A stretch of 21,059 nucleotides of DNA, taken from the NCBI GenBank assembly GCA_002359635.1, contig DENJ01000082.1:36144-57202 (forward strand), in the 5' to 3' direction. The position numbers and the translations under genes were made by a program. Shown here piece by piece: positions 1 through 7,388 of this stretch; within the stretch, counting starts at the first letter, position 1; each line of letters starts with the position of its first letter. Origin of the DNA: Burkholderiales bacterium UBA2647. Its GTDB lineage: Bacteria; Pseudomonadota; Gammaproteobacteria; Burkholderiales; Burkholderiaceae_E. Under the pieces are notes generated by a model. The model was not told the DNA's origin. It was given only the letters and a program-made list of their open reading frames with translations, and did no database searches.

Positions 1-150
1 GGCGGCTTAATGCTCACCGTGGTACTTATCCGGATGATGCGTGGCCACTTCACCGCGGAAAATCACTTCGCATTCGAAGGTGCCGCTTGGTACTGGCACT
101 TCGTTGATGTGGTGTGGTTGCTGCTCTACATCATCGTGTATTGGATGTAA
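1..150 (+). CDS. ctaE: Cytochrome c oxidase subunit III, C-terminal end (partial)
   Basis: The window opens inside this gene: frame 1 is open for 49 codons and stops with TAA at 148-150. The residues are the end of the last two membrane segments of heme-copper oxidase subunit III, including the family-typical stretch EGAAWYWHFVDVVWL (about residues 26-40 of the visible part), followed by a hydrophobic terminal helix. Subunit III is a core membrane subunit of aa3-type cytochrome c oxidase, in the cytoplasmic membrane. The SURF1, ctaA, ctaB and Sco genes that follow on the same strand fit this identity. The upstream part lies outside the window, so length and start cannot be judged. No convincing terminator is seen after the stop. 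Confidence 0.93.
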   Translation, partial: GGLMLTVVLIRMMRGHFTAENHFAFEGAAWYWHFVDVVWLLLYIIVYWM

Positions 151-300
151 GCTTTTTAGCGCTACTCCCCTAGCAGTCAGGTTCTCTACGGTGATCGGGG
201 CTCTCGCCAGATTTACGCGCCTTCGTCGACTTGGTATTGGGCTGCTTGATTGCTTGCCTTCTGGTATCAGCTTGCTCGGCTTTCAGCCGCTTGGTTCTTC

Positions 301-513
301 TTAGCTACTGGGTACTTGATAGCCGGTTGGTGTGATCCAACCCATGTAGTAGCAGAACCATAAGAAGGCGAATAAGACGACCGAAAGCGAGATGCGCAGG
401 GTGAGCATTTGAACCACCTTGCCGGTTTTGCCTTGGTCTTTCACCAGGTAGTAAAGCGCAGACCCCAAGCTGGCGAGGATCAAGAGCAATACAGCAATGA
501 CGATAAAACGCAT
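301..513 (-). CDS. DUF2909-type small membrane protein
   Basis: A 70-residue protein with two hydrophobic segments (about residues 3-23 and 38-60) joined by a short charged loop, KDQGKTGK. This size and two-helix layout match the DUF2909 'twin transmembrane' proteins that sit antisense between ctaE and SURF1 in many betaproteobacteria; the assignment rests on that layout and position. The ATG at 513 is preceded by a weak GAG-type ribosome site. No biochemical function is established that I know of; the constant location suggests a link to oxidase assembly, which is inference. It points away from SURF1, so a divergent promoter would have to lie in 514-624. Confidence 0.75.
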   Translation of the reverse strand: MRFIVIAVLLLILASLGSALYYLVKDQGKTGKVVQMLTLRISLSVVLFAFLWFCYYMGWITPTGYQVPSS

Positions 514-624
514 AAGAGCTCACTGTTTGGATGGGCGCGCCTTGCTTTGCTTGCGGCACCGGACTCACCGAGCACGATGCCGCGATGACGGTGTCTGCCC
601 GAGATCACGCCAAACGATTGTCGC

Positions 625-1485
625 ATGACCGTCAAGTTCGCCGAACAAAAGGCCCGCGTCAGTGCGCGAAGAAAGTGGCTTGCCTTGGGGCTTGTCGTGG
701 GGATTGCGCTTTTAACGGGCCGGCTTGGTCTTTGGCAACTCGATCGGGCAGATGAAAAGCGTGAACTGGCCCAAAAGCGCCAAATGGCCGCAGATAAGCC
801 GGCTGAGGCATTCGAGCAGCTCTTTGCCGCAGATTTGCCTGTTCTCGAAGGGCAACGCTTACGGGTGACCGTGCCTCAGTCGCTCCCAAACTGGTATCTC
901 GATTCCCGAAGCTACAAAGGCCAGGCTGGCATGTATGTCCTCGCTGTTTTGCCCCTTGCGCTGGCGCAAGTTGAACATGGCGCTCCAAAGCCCGCGCCCT
1001 CGGGCACCGGACATGATGTGCTCGTTCATGCCGATGGGGCGCCAGCGACCCATGTTCTGGTGTTGCGCGGATGGCAAGCAAAAGATCCACGTCAGGCCCA
1101 GGGGATTCAGGAGCAAGGCACAATTCAGGCAGGGGAGCAATTGCTCTTGCGCGTTGAACCTGAGCGCGAACATGCAGCGTCCCGTTTCGGTTTAGGGAGT
1201 CGGGTGGCCGGTGATCACTTGCGGCACTGGTTGGCGATAGACAGTCAGGTCATGAGTGAAAAAAGCGGTTTGCGGCTTGCGCCCTTTGTGTTGCGGCAGC
1301 TTGAAGCAGCAAAGCATGCTAAGGGTGAGGCCATTGAAGATGCCTTGATTCGGGACTGGCCCGAACCTGGCGACGGTATCGATAAGCATCGGGCTTACGC
1401 CCTGCAATGGTTTTTGTTTTGTGGACTCAGTCTTGTTCTGGCTTTAACAATGGCGATTCGGTGGTCTGTTTCGCGCTTATCTTGA
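625..1485 (+). CDS. SURF1 family cytochrome oxidase biogenesis protein
   Basis: A 286-residue protein with one membrane helix at each end (about 18-35 and 258-279) around a periplasmic domain, the classic SURF1 layout. Visible family motifs are LGLWQLDRADEKR after the first helix, the middle NWYLDSRSYKGQAGMYVL block, VLRGWQAKDPR, and HRAYALQWF just before the last helix. SURF1 proteins help assemble aa3 oxidase, probably by handing heme A to subunit I. The ATG at 625 is chosen because it gives a short basic N-terminus before helix 1; its ribosome site is weak. The next gene begins 3 bp after the stop, so they are probably cotranscribed. Slightly longer than many bacterial SURF1 proteins because of a Gly/Pro/His-rich stretch near residues 118-140. 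Confidence 0.9.
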   Translation: MTVKFAEQKARVSARRKWLALGLVVGIALLTGRLGLWQLDRADEKRELAQKRQMAADKPAEAFEQLFAADLPVLEGQRLRVTVPQSLPNWYLDSRSYKGQAGMYVLAVLPLALAQVEHGAPKPAPSGTGHDVLVHADGAPATHVLVLRGWQAKDPRQAQGIQEQGTIQAGEQLLLRVEPEREHAASRFGLGSRVAGDHLRHWLAIDSQVMSEKSGLRLAPFVLRQLEAAKHAKGEAIEDALIRDWPEPGDGIDKHRAYALQWFLFCGLSLVLALTMAIRWSVSRLS

Positions 1486-1488
1486 TCG

Positions 1489-2109
1489 ATGGATTTGATG
1501 TCAAACATGTCTGAACGCAGTATCAAGACCCCGGAGACGAGAATCCGCCATGGGCGCTTGAAAATGCTGCTGATTTTTGCGGTCTGTGCATCGCCAGTCC
1601 TGCTAGGAACGCTTGCCTATTGGTTTTACCGCTCAGACAGCACCACCAATTACGGCAGTTTCATTGAGCCCCAGCGCCAGGCTTTGGGTTTGGAGGCCTT
1701 TCGGGGGAAGTGGGTGATGTTTACTGTCGATGCGCCGCAATGCGATGAATTCTGCGCCAAGAGGCTTTACCTGATGCGTCAGCTTCGCCTCACCCAGGGC
1801 AAGGATAAGGACCGGATCGAGCGGGTGCTTCTGTTGAGCGAACCGGGAAAGGCAGCGTTCAGCACAAGCGGTGTTGAAAGTCTTGAGAAAGTGCATGAGG
1901 GCATGCATCAGGTTTATCTGACGCCAGATCAGCGTGCGCAACTGCTCGGTACAGCAGCTCAGGCGATCACGACCGGCAAGCCACCTGATAAGAGCATTTA
2001 TCTGGTGGATCCGCTTGGACACCTGATGATGCGGTTTCCGGAGGATCCTGATCCAAGCCGGATGAAAAAAGATCTCAGCAAATTGTTGAAATGGTCCCGT
2101 GTCGGTTGA
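1489..2109 (+). CDS. Membrane-anchored thioredoxin-fold protein with CxxxC motif (Sco-related)
   Basis: A 206-residue protein with a basic N-terminus, one membrane helix (about 26-46) and a soluble domain facing the periplasm. Residues 75-89 read WVMFTVDAPQCDEFC, a beta strand followed by C85-x3-C89, the spacing seen in Sco proteins. Later, SIYLVDPLGHLMMRFP resembles the end of a thioredoxin or Sco fold, but the copper-ligand His that precedes this strand in Sco appears to be replaced by Lys. I therefore read it as a thiol-disulfide or copper-chaperone relative rather than a true Sco. Such genes are common between SURF1 and ctaA in betaproteobacteria and are often annotated only as hypothetical or transmembrane protein. 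Met at 1489, 1498 and 1507 are all possible starts; none has a good ribosome site. Confidence 0.8.
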   Translation: MDLMSNMSERSIKTPETRIRHGRLKMLLIFAVCASPVLLGTLAYWFYRSDSTTNYGSFIEPQRQALGLEAFRGKWVMFTVDAPQCDEFCAKRLYLMRQLRLTQGKDKDRIERVLLLSEPGKAAFSTSGVESLEKVHEGMHQVYLTPDQRAQLLGTAAQAITTGKPPDKSIYLVDPLGHLMMRFPEDPDPSRMKKDLSKLLKWSRVG

Positions 2110-2115
2110 GGATAT

Positions 2116-3306
2116 ATGAGCACCACACTTCCCCGCTATCAAGCACAAGTTATCGAGCCAGGCTCAGCGCTTATCGCATACAGGCGTTTGATCGGTTGGA
2201 GCGCCTTGATTTGTTTCGCACTCATCATGATCGGCGCATGGGTGAGACTGACCGATGCTGGCTTGGGCTGCCCTGACTGGCCCGGTTGTTACGGCAAGCT
2301 CACACCGGTTCAGGCCAAGGATCAAATCGCCCAAGCGGTGGCCGAACAAGGCGGCGATCACGGTCCGGTGTCGATGGGCAAGGCCTGGCGCGAGATGGTT
2401 CACCGCTATATTGCAACAGGCTTGGGTTTGTTGATCATCGGGATCGTGGTACTGGCGTGGCGGTTTCGTCATCGCCTTCAGCAATCCCCCTGGCTGGCAA
2501 GCGTGACGCTTGCGGTGGTGATATTGCAGGGGATGTTTGGGAAATGGACGGTAACGCTGCTGCTCAAACCAGCGATTGTGACCGGGCATTTGATCGGAGG
2601 CCTTTTGACCTTCTCGCTCTTGTTTTGGTTGTGGCTGCGTACCCGCCAGGCGATCGAGGCACTGGGTGAGGGTCTGGGCAGCGCAGCAGACGCGCGATCA
2701 GCCACGCAGCGAGCACAGGCCCATGCGCCCGGCCACCAGCCTGCTCATGCACCAAGCGCTAAGGCGGCCCATGCGCCCGGCCACCAGGCGTCTCATGCAC
2801 CAAGCCCTGGTCTTCAATGGCTTGCGCGGCTTGGCCTGTGCATGGTCGCTTTTCAGATTGCGCTCGGCGGATGGACCAGCACCAATTACGCAGCGCTTGC
2901 CTGTCCCGATTTTCCAACCTGTCAGGAACAATGGATACCGAGGCTGAATTTTGGCGATGCATTTCATGTCGTTCGGGAATTGGGTAAGACCGCGCAAGGC
3001 GACATGATCGATTTGCCTGCGCTGACCGCGATTCATCTGAGCCACCGGATCGGTGCGGTGCTTGTACTCTTGAGCCTATCGCTGCTGATCTTTACCTGCT
3101 TTCGTCGCCAAGTTGCAACCGGTGAAGCACGCTGGCTGCTTCTGATGCTTGTGCTTCAGTGGGCCTTGGGCATCAGCAATGTCATTTTTGATCTCCCGCT
3201 TTGGGTTGCGGTGGCTCACACCGGAGGAGCGGTGGTCTTGCTTGCGCTTACCCTGCTGATAAACTTTCGGCTTCAGGCGTTGAGCCGGGTGGGTCAAGGA
3301 GGCTAG
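2116..3306 (+). CDS. ctaA: Heme A synthase (COX15/CtaA)
   Basis: A 396-residue polytopic membrane protein that oxidises the C8 methyl of heme O to make heme A. The two homologous four-helix halves are visible. Conserved His residues are H96 (MVHRYIATG), H158 (VTGHLIGG), H310 (LSHRIGAV) and H368 (VAHTGGAV). Each half has a periplasmic Cys pair: CPDWPGC (C52, C58) and CPDFPTC (C263, C269). The start at 2116 has GAGG four bases upstream. Between the halves, residues 202-233 form an unusual His/Ala/Pro-rich linker encoded by four 24-bp repeats, annotated separately; this explains a length above the usual 340-380. ctaB follows after 5 bp. Confidence 0.96.
   Translation: MSTTLPRYQAQVIEPGSALIAYRRLIGWSALICFALIMIGAWVRLTDAGLGCPDWPGCYGKLTPVQAKDQIAQAVAEQGGDHGPVSMGKAWREMVHRYIATGLGLLIIGIVVLAWRFRHRLQQSPWLASVTLAVVILQGMFGKWTVTLLLKPAIVTGHLIGGLLTFSLLFWLWLRTRQAIEALGEGLGSAADARSATQRAQAHAPGHQPAHAPSAKAAHAPGHQASHAPSPGLQWLARLGLCMVAFQIALGGWTSTNYAALACPDFPTCQEQWIPRLNFGDAFHVVRELGKTAQGDMIDLPALTAIHLSHRIGAVLVLLSLSLLIFTCFRRQVATGEARWLLLMLVLQWALGISNVIFDLPLWVAVAHTGGAVVLLALTLLINFRLQALSRVGQGG
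2719..2814 (+). repeat. Four 24-bp tandem repeats inside ctaA (His-rich linker)
   Basis: Four in-frame 24-bp units (2719-2742, 2743-2766, 2767-2790, 2791-2814) encode AHAPGHQP, AHAPSAKA, AHAPGHQA and SHAPSPGL. Units 1 and 3 share their first 21 bases, and units 2 and 4 are also close, so the array looks like a duplicated 48-bp pair. Six His residues fall at 203, 207, 211, 219, 223 and 227, i.e. H-x3-H-x3-H twice. By helix count the linker between helices 4 and 5 is cytoplasmic. Confidence 0.9.
3296..3302 (+). promoter_or_regulatory. Strong ribosome binding site for ctaB (decides GTG start)
   Basis: AAGGAGG lies at the very end of ctaA, nine bases before a GTG at 3312. This makes GTG 3312 the likely start of ctaB in preference to an in-frame ATG at 3201 deep within ctaA. 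Confidence 0.85.
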
Positions 3307-3311
3307 CAGCG

Positions 3312-4241
3312 GTGGCTTGGAGCGAAACCAGCGTATTGGAAGGTCGAACATCTGTTCGGGAACGGCTGCGTGCTTATGTTGCGCTGACCAAACCCCGGGT
3401 GGTCATGCTTGCAGCCTTTTGCGCGCTCATCGGCATGCTGCTTGCCAGCGATAGCTGGGTGGGTTGGCCGCTGGTTTTCGGTGCCATCGGGGGTATTTCT
3501 TTGCTTGCTGCCGCTGGCTTTGTCTTGAATTGTCTGATTGAGCGCGAAATCGATGCCCGAATGGCGCGTACGCGTTGGCGGCCTTCGGCTCGCGGTGAAG
3601 TGAGCAATCATCAAGCGGTTGGCTTTGCGCTTGCCCTGGGGCTTTCGGGCGCCTTGTTACTTTGGCAATGGGTTAATGTGCTCACCATGTGGCTCACCAT
3701 TGCGACCTTTGTGGGCTATGCCATTGTCTACACCGTCTGGTTGAAGCCCGCCACGCCACAAAATATTGTGATTGGCGGTGCTTCGGGTGCCATGCCGCCG
3801 GTACTCGGCTGGGCCGCTGTTACCAATGAACTCACCGCGCCGGCATGGATTTTGTTCCTGATCATTTTTGTCTGGACGCCGCCGCACTTTTGGGCTCTGG
3901 CCCTTTATCGACTCGAGGACTATCGCCGTAGCGGCCTGCCGATGTTACCGGTCACCCACGGTTCCTTGTTCACCCGACTCAATATCTTGCTCTACAGTGT
4001 GCTGTTGGCAGCAGTCGCGCTTTTTCCCTACTTGATGGGTATGAGCGGATGGCTTTACCTGATTGCTTCCTTGATGCTCAATGCCTGGTTTGTGTTTCTG
4101 GCCTGGCGTCTCTATCGCGTCTATAGTGATACCTTGGCCAAACGGCTTTTTCGTTATTCGATTTGGTACTTGGCCTATCTTTTTGCAGCGCTCCTGATCG
4201 ATCACTACTTAAGATTGTTCTGGTTGCCGGGTCCGATCTAA
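3312..4241 (+). CDS. ctaB: Protoheme IX farnesyltransferase (heme O synthase)
   Basis: A 309-residue UbiA-family membrane prenyltransferase that transfers farnesyl to protoheme to give heme O, the substrate of CtaA. The first Asp-rich motif is in N73-CLIEREID-ARMARTR, with the family pattern N-x3-E/D-x3-D and the MxRT signature. The second is in YRLEDYRRSGLPMLPV. TKPRVV near residue 26 opens the first helix, as expected. The GTG start is chosen for the AAGGAGG nine bases upstream and for normal family length; the upstream ATG at 3201 would add 37 residues overlapping ctaA. The Sco gene begins two bases after the stop. Trp and Ser replace more usual residues in TRWRPSARG, a small oddity. Confidence 0.95.
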   Translation: MAWSETSVLEGRTSVRERLRAYVALTKPRVVMLAAFCALIGMLLASDSWVGWPLVFGAIGGISLLAAAGFVLNCLIEREIDARMARTRWRPSARGEVSNHQAVGFALALGLSGALLLWQWVNVLTMWLTIATFVGYAIVYTVWLKPATPQNIVIGGASGAMPPVLGWAAVTNELTAPAWILFLIIFVWTPPHFWALALYRLEDYRRSGLPMLPVTHGSLFTRLNILLYSVLLAAVALFPYLMGMSGWLYLIASLMLNAWFVFLAWRLYRVYSDTLAKRLFRYSIWYLAYLFAALLIDHYLRLFWLPGPI

Positions 4242-4243
4242 AG

Positions 4244-4930
4244 ATGTTGTTCGCGGATCGCCGGCTGTCTGCGCTATGTTGCAAGCTTCTTTTGGGGCTG
4301 ATGCTTGCCGCTTTGGGCGCCTGTGAGCAAAGCGACCGCCAAGGCAGCCAGTCTTCAGCGAGCAAACCGCCCGATGCTCAGTCCGCTGAAGGGAAGTCGA
4401 CCGACGGTAAATCTTCCAAGCGCGGTTTTCATCACACCGACATCACGGGATCCTCCCTAAATCCTGCCTTGAATTTGCCCGATCGCACTGCGGATCTTAG
4501 ACAGATCGCCGACTTCAAGGGCAAGATCCTGCTGGTATTTTTCGGGTTTACCCAATGCCCTGATGTTTGCCCCACGACCCTGCAAGAGGCGGCCGAGGCG
4601 ATGGCGCTGTTAAGCCCCGAACAAGCGCAACGGGTGCAGGTTATTTTTGTCACGCTCGACCCTCAGCGTGATCAGCCTGAGATGCTCGAAGCTTATGTAA
4701 AGGCTTTCCATCCGAGTTTTGGCTGGCTCCGAGGCGATGAGGAACAAACCAAAACAACAGCCAAGTCCTTCCGTGTGTTTTACGAAAAAGTCATACCCAA
4801 ATCGGGCGGGCCCTACAGCATCGACCACACCGCAGCAAGCTTTGTTTTTGATCCACAGGGGCGTCTGCGTCTTTATGTGAAGCACGCCCAAGGCGCGAAA
4901 GCACTCGCCGAGGATTTGGCCAAGCTTTAA
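4244..4930 (+). CDS. Sco-family copper chaperone lipoprotein
   Basis: A 228-residue Sco/SenC protein that delivers copper to the CuA site of cytochrome oxidase or reduces its cysteines. The N-terminus is a lipoprotein signal ending LAALGAC, so C27 is the likely lipidated residue and the protein is anchored on the periplasmic side. A Ser/Lys-rich linker (about 30-60) leads into the domain. Copper ligands are visible: C105 and C109 in QCPDVCPTTL and H195 in SIDHTAASFVFDPQG. HHTDITG near residue 63 is also family-typical. ATG 4244 is chosen because it gives a proper signal peptide; an in-frame ATG at 4163 lies in ctaB and would spoil it. Its stop overlaps the stop of the convergent peroxidase gene. 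Confidence 0.93.
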   Translation: MLFADRRLSALCCKLLLGLMLAALGACEQSDRQGSQSSASKPPDAQSAEGKSTDGKSSKRGFHHTDITGSSLNPALNLPDRTADLRQIADFKGKILLVFFGFTQCPDVCPTTLQEAAEAMALLSPEQAQRVQVIFVTLDPQRDQPEMLEAYVKAFHPSFGWLRGDEEQTKTTAKSFRVFYEKVIPKSGGPYSIDHTAASFVFDPQGRLRLYVKHAQGAKALAEDLAKL

Positions 4931-5424
4931 GCCCTGATTTCCAGTAAAGCTTCGATGTCCTCGGCCATGGATTCAGGCGAGTCTGTTGGCGCGAAGCGCT
5001 TCACCGTTTGTCCGTCCCTGCTGACCAGAAACTTCGTGAAATTCCATTTGATACCTTCGGTGCCCAACACGCCGGGTGCGGCTTGCTTGAGCCAACGATA
5101 CAAGGGGTGAGCCTCAGCGCCGTTGACCTCGGTCTTGGCGAACATGGCAAAGCGAACGGCATAGCGACTTTCGCAAAATTGCAGGACCGCAGACTCGTCG
5201 CCCGGTTCTTGAGCGCCAAACTGGTTGCAGGGAAAACCTAAAATCGCAAGTCCGCGATCGGCAAACCGTTGGTGAAGCGCCTGTAGGCCGGCATATTGAG
5301 GTGTGAAACCACACTGACTTGCCACATTGACGACAAGGAGGACCTTGCCCTGATAGGTCGAGAGCTGTTCATGTTGTCCGTCGATCCGGGTGAGATCGAT
5401 GGACCAGGGTAATGGTTGCGTCAT
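4927..5424 (-). CDS. Glutathione peroxidase family protein (thiol peroxidase)
   Basis: A 165-residue protein of the normal size for bacterial glutathione peroxidase/BtuE. Catalytic positions are visible: C38 in NVASQCGFTPQY (Cys, not selenocysteine), Q73 in GFPCNQFGAQEPG, and W127-N128 in KWNFTKFLV. C84 in LQFCESRY is where thioredoxin-dependent members carry the resolving Cys, so reduction by thioredoxin is plausible; that is inference. It reduces hydrogen or lipid peroxides, probably in the cytoplasm since no signal peptide is seen. The start overlaps the stop of the upstream exporter gene as ATGA (5421-5424), pointing to translational coupling. Its stop shares bases with the stop of the convergent Sco gene. 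Confidence 0.93.
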   Translation of the reverse strand: MTQPLPWSIDLTRIDGQHEQLSTYQGKVLLVVNVASQCGFTPQYAGLQALHQRFADRGLAILGFPCNQFGAQEPGDESAVLQFCESRYAVRFAMFAKTEVNGAEAHPLYRWLKQAAPGVLGTEGIKWNFTKFLVSRDGQTVKRFAPTDSPESMAEDIEALLEIRA

Positions 5425-6299
5425 GGTGCCGTTCCTTCACGCTTTATGTCGAACAATCCCCACAGTGTCGCACCAAGAATCATGAGCGCACCAAACACCG
5501 TGAGCAGACCAAGGGTTTCGCCGCCGATCATGACAGCAGAAAACACCGCAAAAACAAGTTCAGACAGCATGACCAGTGCGGTAATTCGGGCCGGCAGCCG
5601 AGCAGCGCCGTATTGCAGGGCAATGTTGGCAGCGACAAAAGCAATCGTCAGCATGGCCAAGGGCAGCAGCCATGTCCAGGAAAAAGCCGGCAGGCCTGCG
5701 ACAAGTCCGAAGGCTGACAAGCTTAGCGCAAGTCCCGCAGGCAAGAGTGCGCCGCCCAGAAACATGGCTAGAGCCCGAGCTTCCGGGGCTGAGTCGGCAT
5801 GTTTTCGGAGTAAGAGGTTGGTGAAAGCGAATGCAATACCGCCAAGTAGCCCGAGCCAATCGCCGAGTTGACTCGGCCAGGGCAGACCCATGCCGGGACG
5901 CCACAAAACCAGGCTGGCACCGGCGACGGCACAGAGCACTTGAAATAGGCCGCTGGCCTTGATCGTTTCGCCCAAAAGCCAGCGTGCACCGAGCAGCGAC
6001 CAGACTGGCATGAGATAAAAGAGTAAGACGACCCGGACGACTTCACCGACAGTCACGCCCCAGTTAAAGCAGGCATTGGTGGCACCCGACGCCAACATCA
6101 GCGCCCAAAGGCCCGGCGTGGCGATGACCTTGCCAAGCGCGCCCGGCCTTATCGCCAGCAAGCAAAAGGCCGATAGCGCATAAATGCCGCTGGTTGACCA
6201 AAGCGCAGCGAGGCCGAGCGTATCGAGCTGCCTGAAGGGCCACCAGGACAGGCCCCATACCAAGGCGTTGAACAACAGGGCAAGAACAGCGCCATGCAT
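5421..6299 (-). CDS. EamA/DMT-family transporter
   Basis: A 292-residue protein with about ten hydrophobic helices in two EamA repeats, the layout of drug/metabolite transporter exporters. The opening FNALVWGLSWWPFRQL is typical of an EamA first helix, and the second repeat begins near LGDWLGLLGGIAFAFTNLLLRK. The substrate cannot be told from sequence. The ATG at 6299 gives the usual family length. The frame stays open to a TTG at 6389, which would add 30 residues made mostly of an octapeptide repeat, but that TTG sits just after a small hairpin. I prefer 6299, though neither start has a clear ribosome site. It overlaps the peroxidase gene by ATGA, so the two are probably one transcript. Confidence 0.88.
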   Translation of the reverse strand: MHGAVLALLFNALVWGLSWWPFRQLDTLGLAALWSTSGIYALSAFCLLAIRPGALGKVIATPGLWALMLASGATNACFNWGVTVGEVVRVVLLFYLMPVWSLLGARWLLGETIKASGLFQVLCAVAGASLVLWRPGMGLPWPSQLGDWLGLLGGIAFAFTNLLLRKHADSAPEARALAMFLGGALLPAGLALSLSAFGLVAGLPAFSWTWLLPLAMLTIAFVAANIALQYGAARLPARITALVMLSELVFAVFSAVMIGGETLGLLTVFGALMILGATLWGLFDIKREGTAP

Positions 6300-6322
6300 G
6301 AATAGCTCGCGATTCGCCCTCA

Positions 6323-6394
6323 GGGATGTTTGCCGTGGCAGGCGATGGGATGTTTGCCTCGGTAGACTAAGGGCTGTTTGCCCCGTCAAATGAG
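6323..6394. repeat. Three 24-bp direct repeats upstream of the EamA transporter
   Basis: Copies begin at 6323, 6347 and 6371, exactly 24 bp apart. Each opens with GGG(A/C)TGTTTGCC on the + strand; the second half of each unit has diverged. On the - strand the first two encode the octapeptide LPRQTS(H/L)R. The period is the same as that of the array in ctaA. Confidence 0.8.
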
Positions 6395-6405
6395 GCTTTC
6401 CCTCA
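6388..6405 (-). terminator. Possible weak terminator after rpoH
   Basis: Read on the - strand, TGAGG-GAAAG-CCTCA forms a perfect 5-bp stem followed by TTT, about 44 bases after the rpoH stop. The stem is short and the T run is only three long, so termination would be weak; a hairpin of other function or no function is possible. Confidence 0.3.
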
Positions 6406-6448
6406 GCCCCGCGGCGTTAATGTTTGCTGCAAGACCTGCCTTGTAGTC

Positions 6449-7351
6449 TCAAGCGTACGGCGCAAGCAATTGACGCAAGCGCAACAGGGCCTTGACTTCG
6501 ATCTGCCTGATCCGCTCTGCCGAGACATTGAACTCCGCCGCTAAGTCATGCAGTGTGCGTGTTTCGCCTTCGTCCTGACTGAGCCATCGCGCTCGAATAA
6601 TGCCCTGGCTGCGGGGATCGAGTTGAGCAATGGCCTGAGACAGTCCTTCGCTTTCGAGCCAATCCTGCTCTTGAGCCTGTAATTGCTGCTCGGGGTCAGC
6701 GCCTGGCGCAGCCAGATAGGCGATCGGCGCGAAGGCTTCCTCATCGTCGCTGGCGCCGGGTTCGAGCGCCAGTTCGTGACCACTCAAGCGCATATCCATC
6801 TCTAAGACATCGGCCTCACGCACACTTAGACGGTGTGCGATCGCATGGACTTCAGCGGGTGTGAGCTGAGCGCTTGCTGATTTTTCGAGCTCTTGCTTTT
6901 GCGATCGAAGGTTAAAGAAAAGTTTGCGCTGTGCCTTGGTGGTGGCAACTTTCACCATACGCCAGTTACGCAGAATGTATTCGTGAATTTCCGCCTTGAT
7001 CCAGTGCAGGGCGAAGGACACCAGACGCACACCGCGCTCGGGGTCAAAACGCTTGACCGCTTTCATAAGGCCCACGTTGCCTTCCTGGATCAAGTCGGCA
7101 TGGGGTAAACCATAGCCAAGATACTGACGCGCGGTTGACACCACCAAGCGAAGATGGGAGAGAATCAATTCACGTGCGGCATCCAGATCGCCTTGGTCAC
7201 GTAACCTGCGGCCAAGTTCGGTCTCTCGTTCGGCACTCAACAGGGGAAGCCGGTTAACCGCTGAAATATAAGCATCAATATTGCCGATGGCCGGCAAACT
7301 AAAGCCGGGTGAATATTTGGCGCTGAGGCTCAGGGCGTTGCTTGCATGCAT
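6449..7351 (-). CDS. rpoH: RNA polymerase heat-shock sigma factor sigma-32
   Basis: A 300-residue sigma-70 family protein directing RNA polymerase to heat-shock promoters. Region 1.2/2 is seen in LPLLSAERETELGRRL, ARELILSHLRLVVSTAR, DLIQEGNVGLMKAVKRFDP and FALHWIKAEIHEYILRNWR. The RpoH box QRKLFFNLR is at 141-149, which separates it from RpoD and RpoS. Region 4.2 is LHDLAAEFNVSAERIRQIEVKALLRLR near the C-terminus. The start is ATG 7351 rather than the adjacent GTG 7354, because GGGAG lies seven bases before the ATG and only four before the GTG. It follows ftsY on the same strand after 221 bp holding a CIRCE element and a sigma-32-like promoter, so HrcA repression and self-activation are both likely. 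Confidence 0.96.
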   Translation of the reverse strand: MHASNALSLSAKYSPGFSLPAIGNIDAYISAVNRLPLLSAERETELGRRLRDQGDLDAARELILSHLRLVVSTARQYLGYGLPHADLIQEGNVGLMKAVKRFDPERGVRLVSFALHWIKAEIHEYILRNWRMVKVATTKAQRKLFFNLRSQKQELEKSASAQLTPAEVHAIAHRLSVREADVLEMDMRLSGHELALEPGASDDEEAFAPIAYLAAPGADPEQQLQAQEQDWLESEGLSQAIAQLDPRSQGIIRARWLSQDEGETRTLHDLAAEFNVSAERIRQIEVKALLRLRQLLAPYA

Positions 7352-7388
7352 CACAATACTCCCGATATGAGAAGGGCAGATTCAGCAG

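Noticed and set aside
41..304. 87-codon + strand frame over the ctaE end and the following gap
   Set aside because: Overlaps the true ctaE frame and has no family features; the gap 151-300 otherwise holds only a small CGGCT-TTC-AGCCG stem without a T run.
2719..2814. CRISPR array
   Set aside because: The 24-bp units are contiguous, without spacers, and in frame within ctaA.
3201..3311. Longer ctaB starting at ATG 3201
   Set aside because: It would overlap the last 106 bases of ctaA; GTG 3312 has a near-perfect ribosome site and gives the family length.
5416..5871. 151-codon + strand open frame opposite the EamA transporter
   Set aside because: Low-complexity Ser/Ala/Lys-rich translation, antisense to membrane helices of a recognised family.
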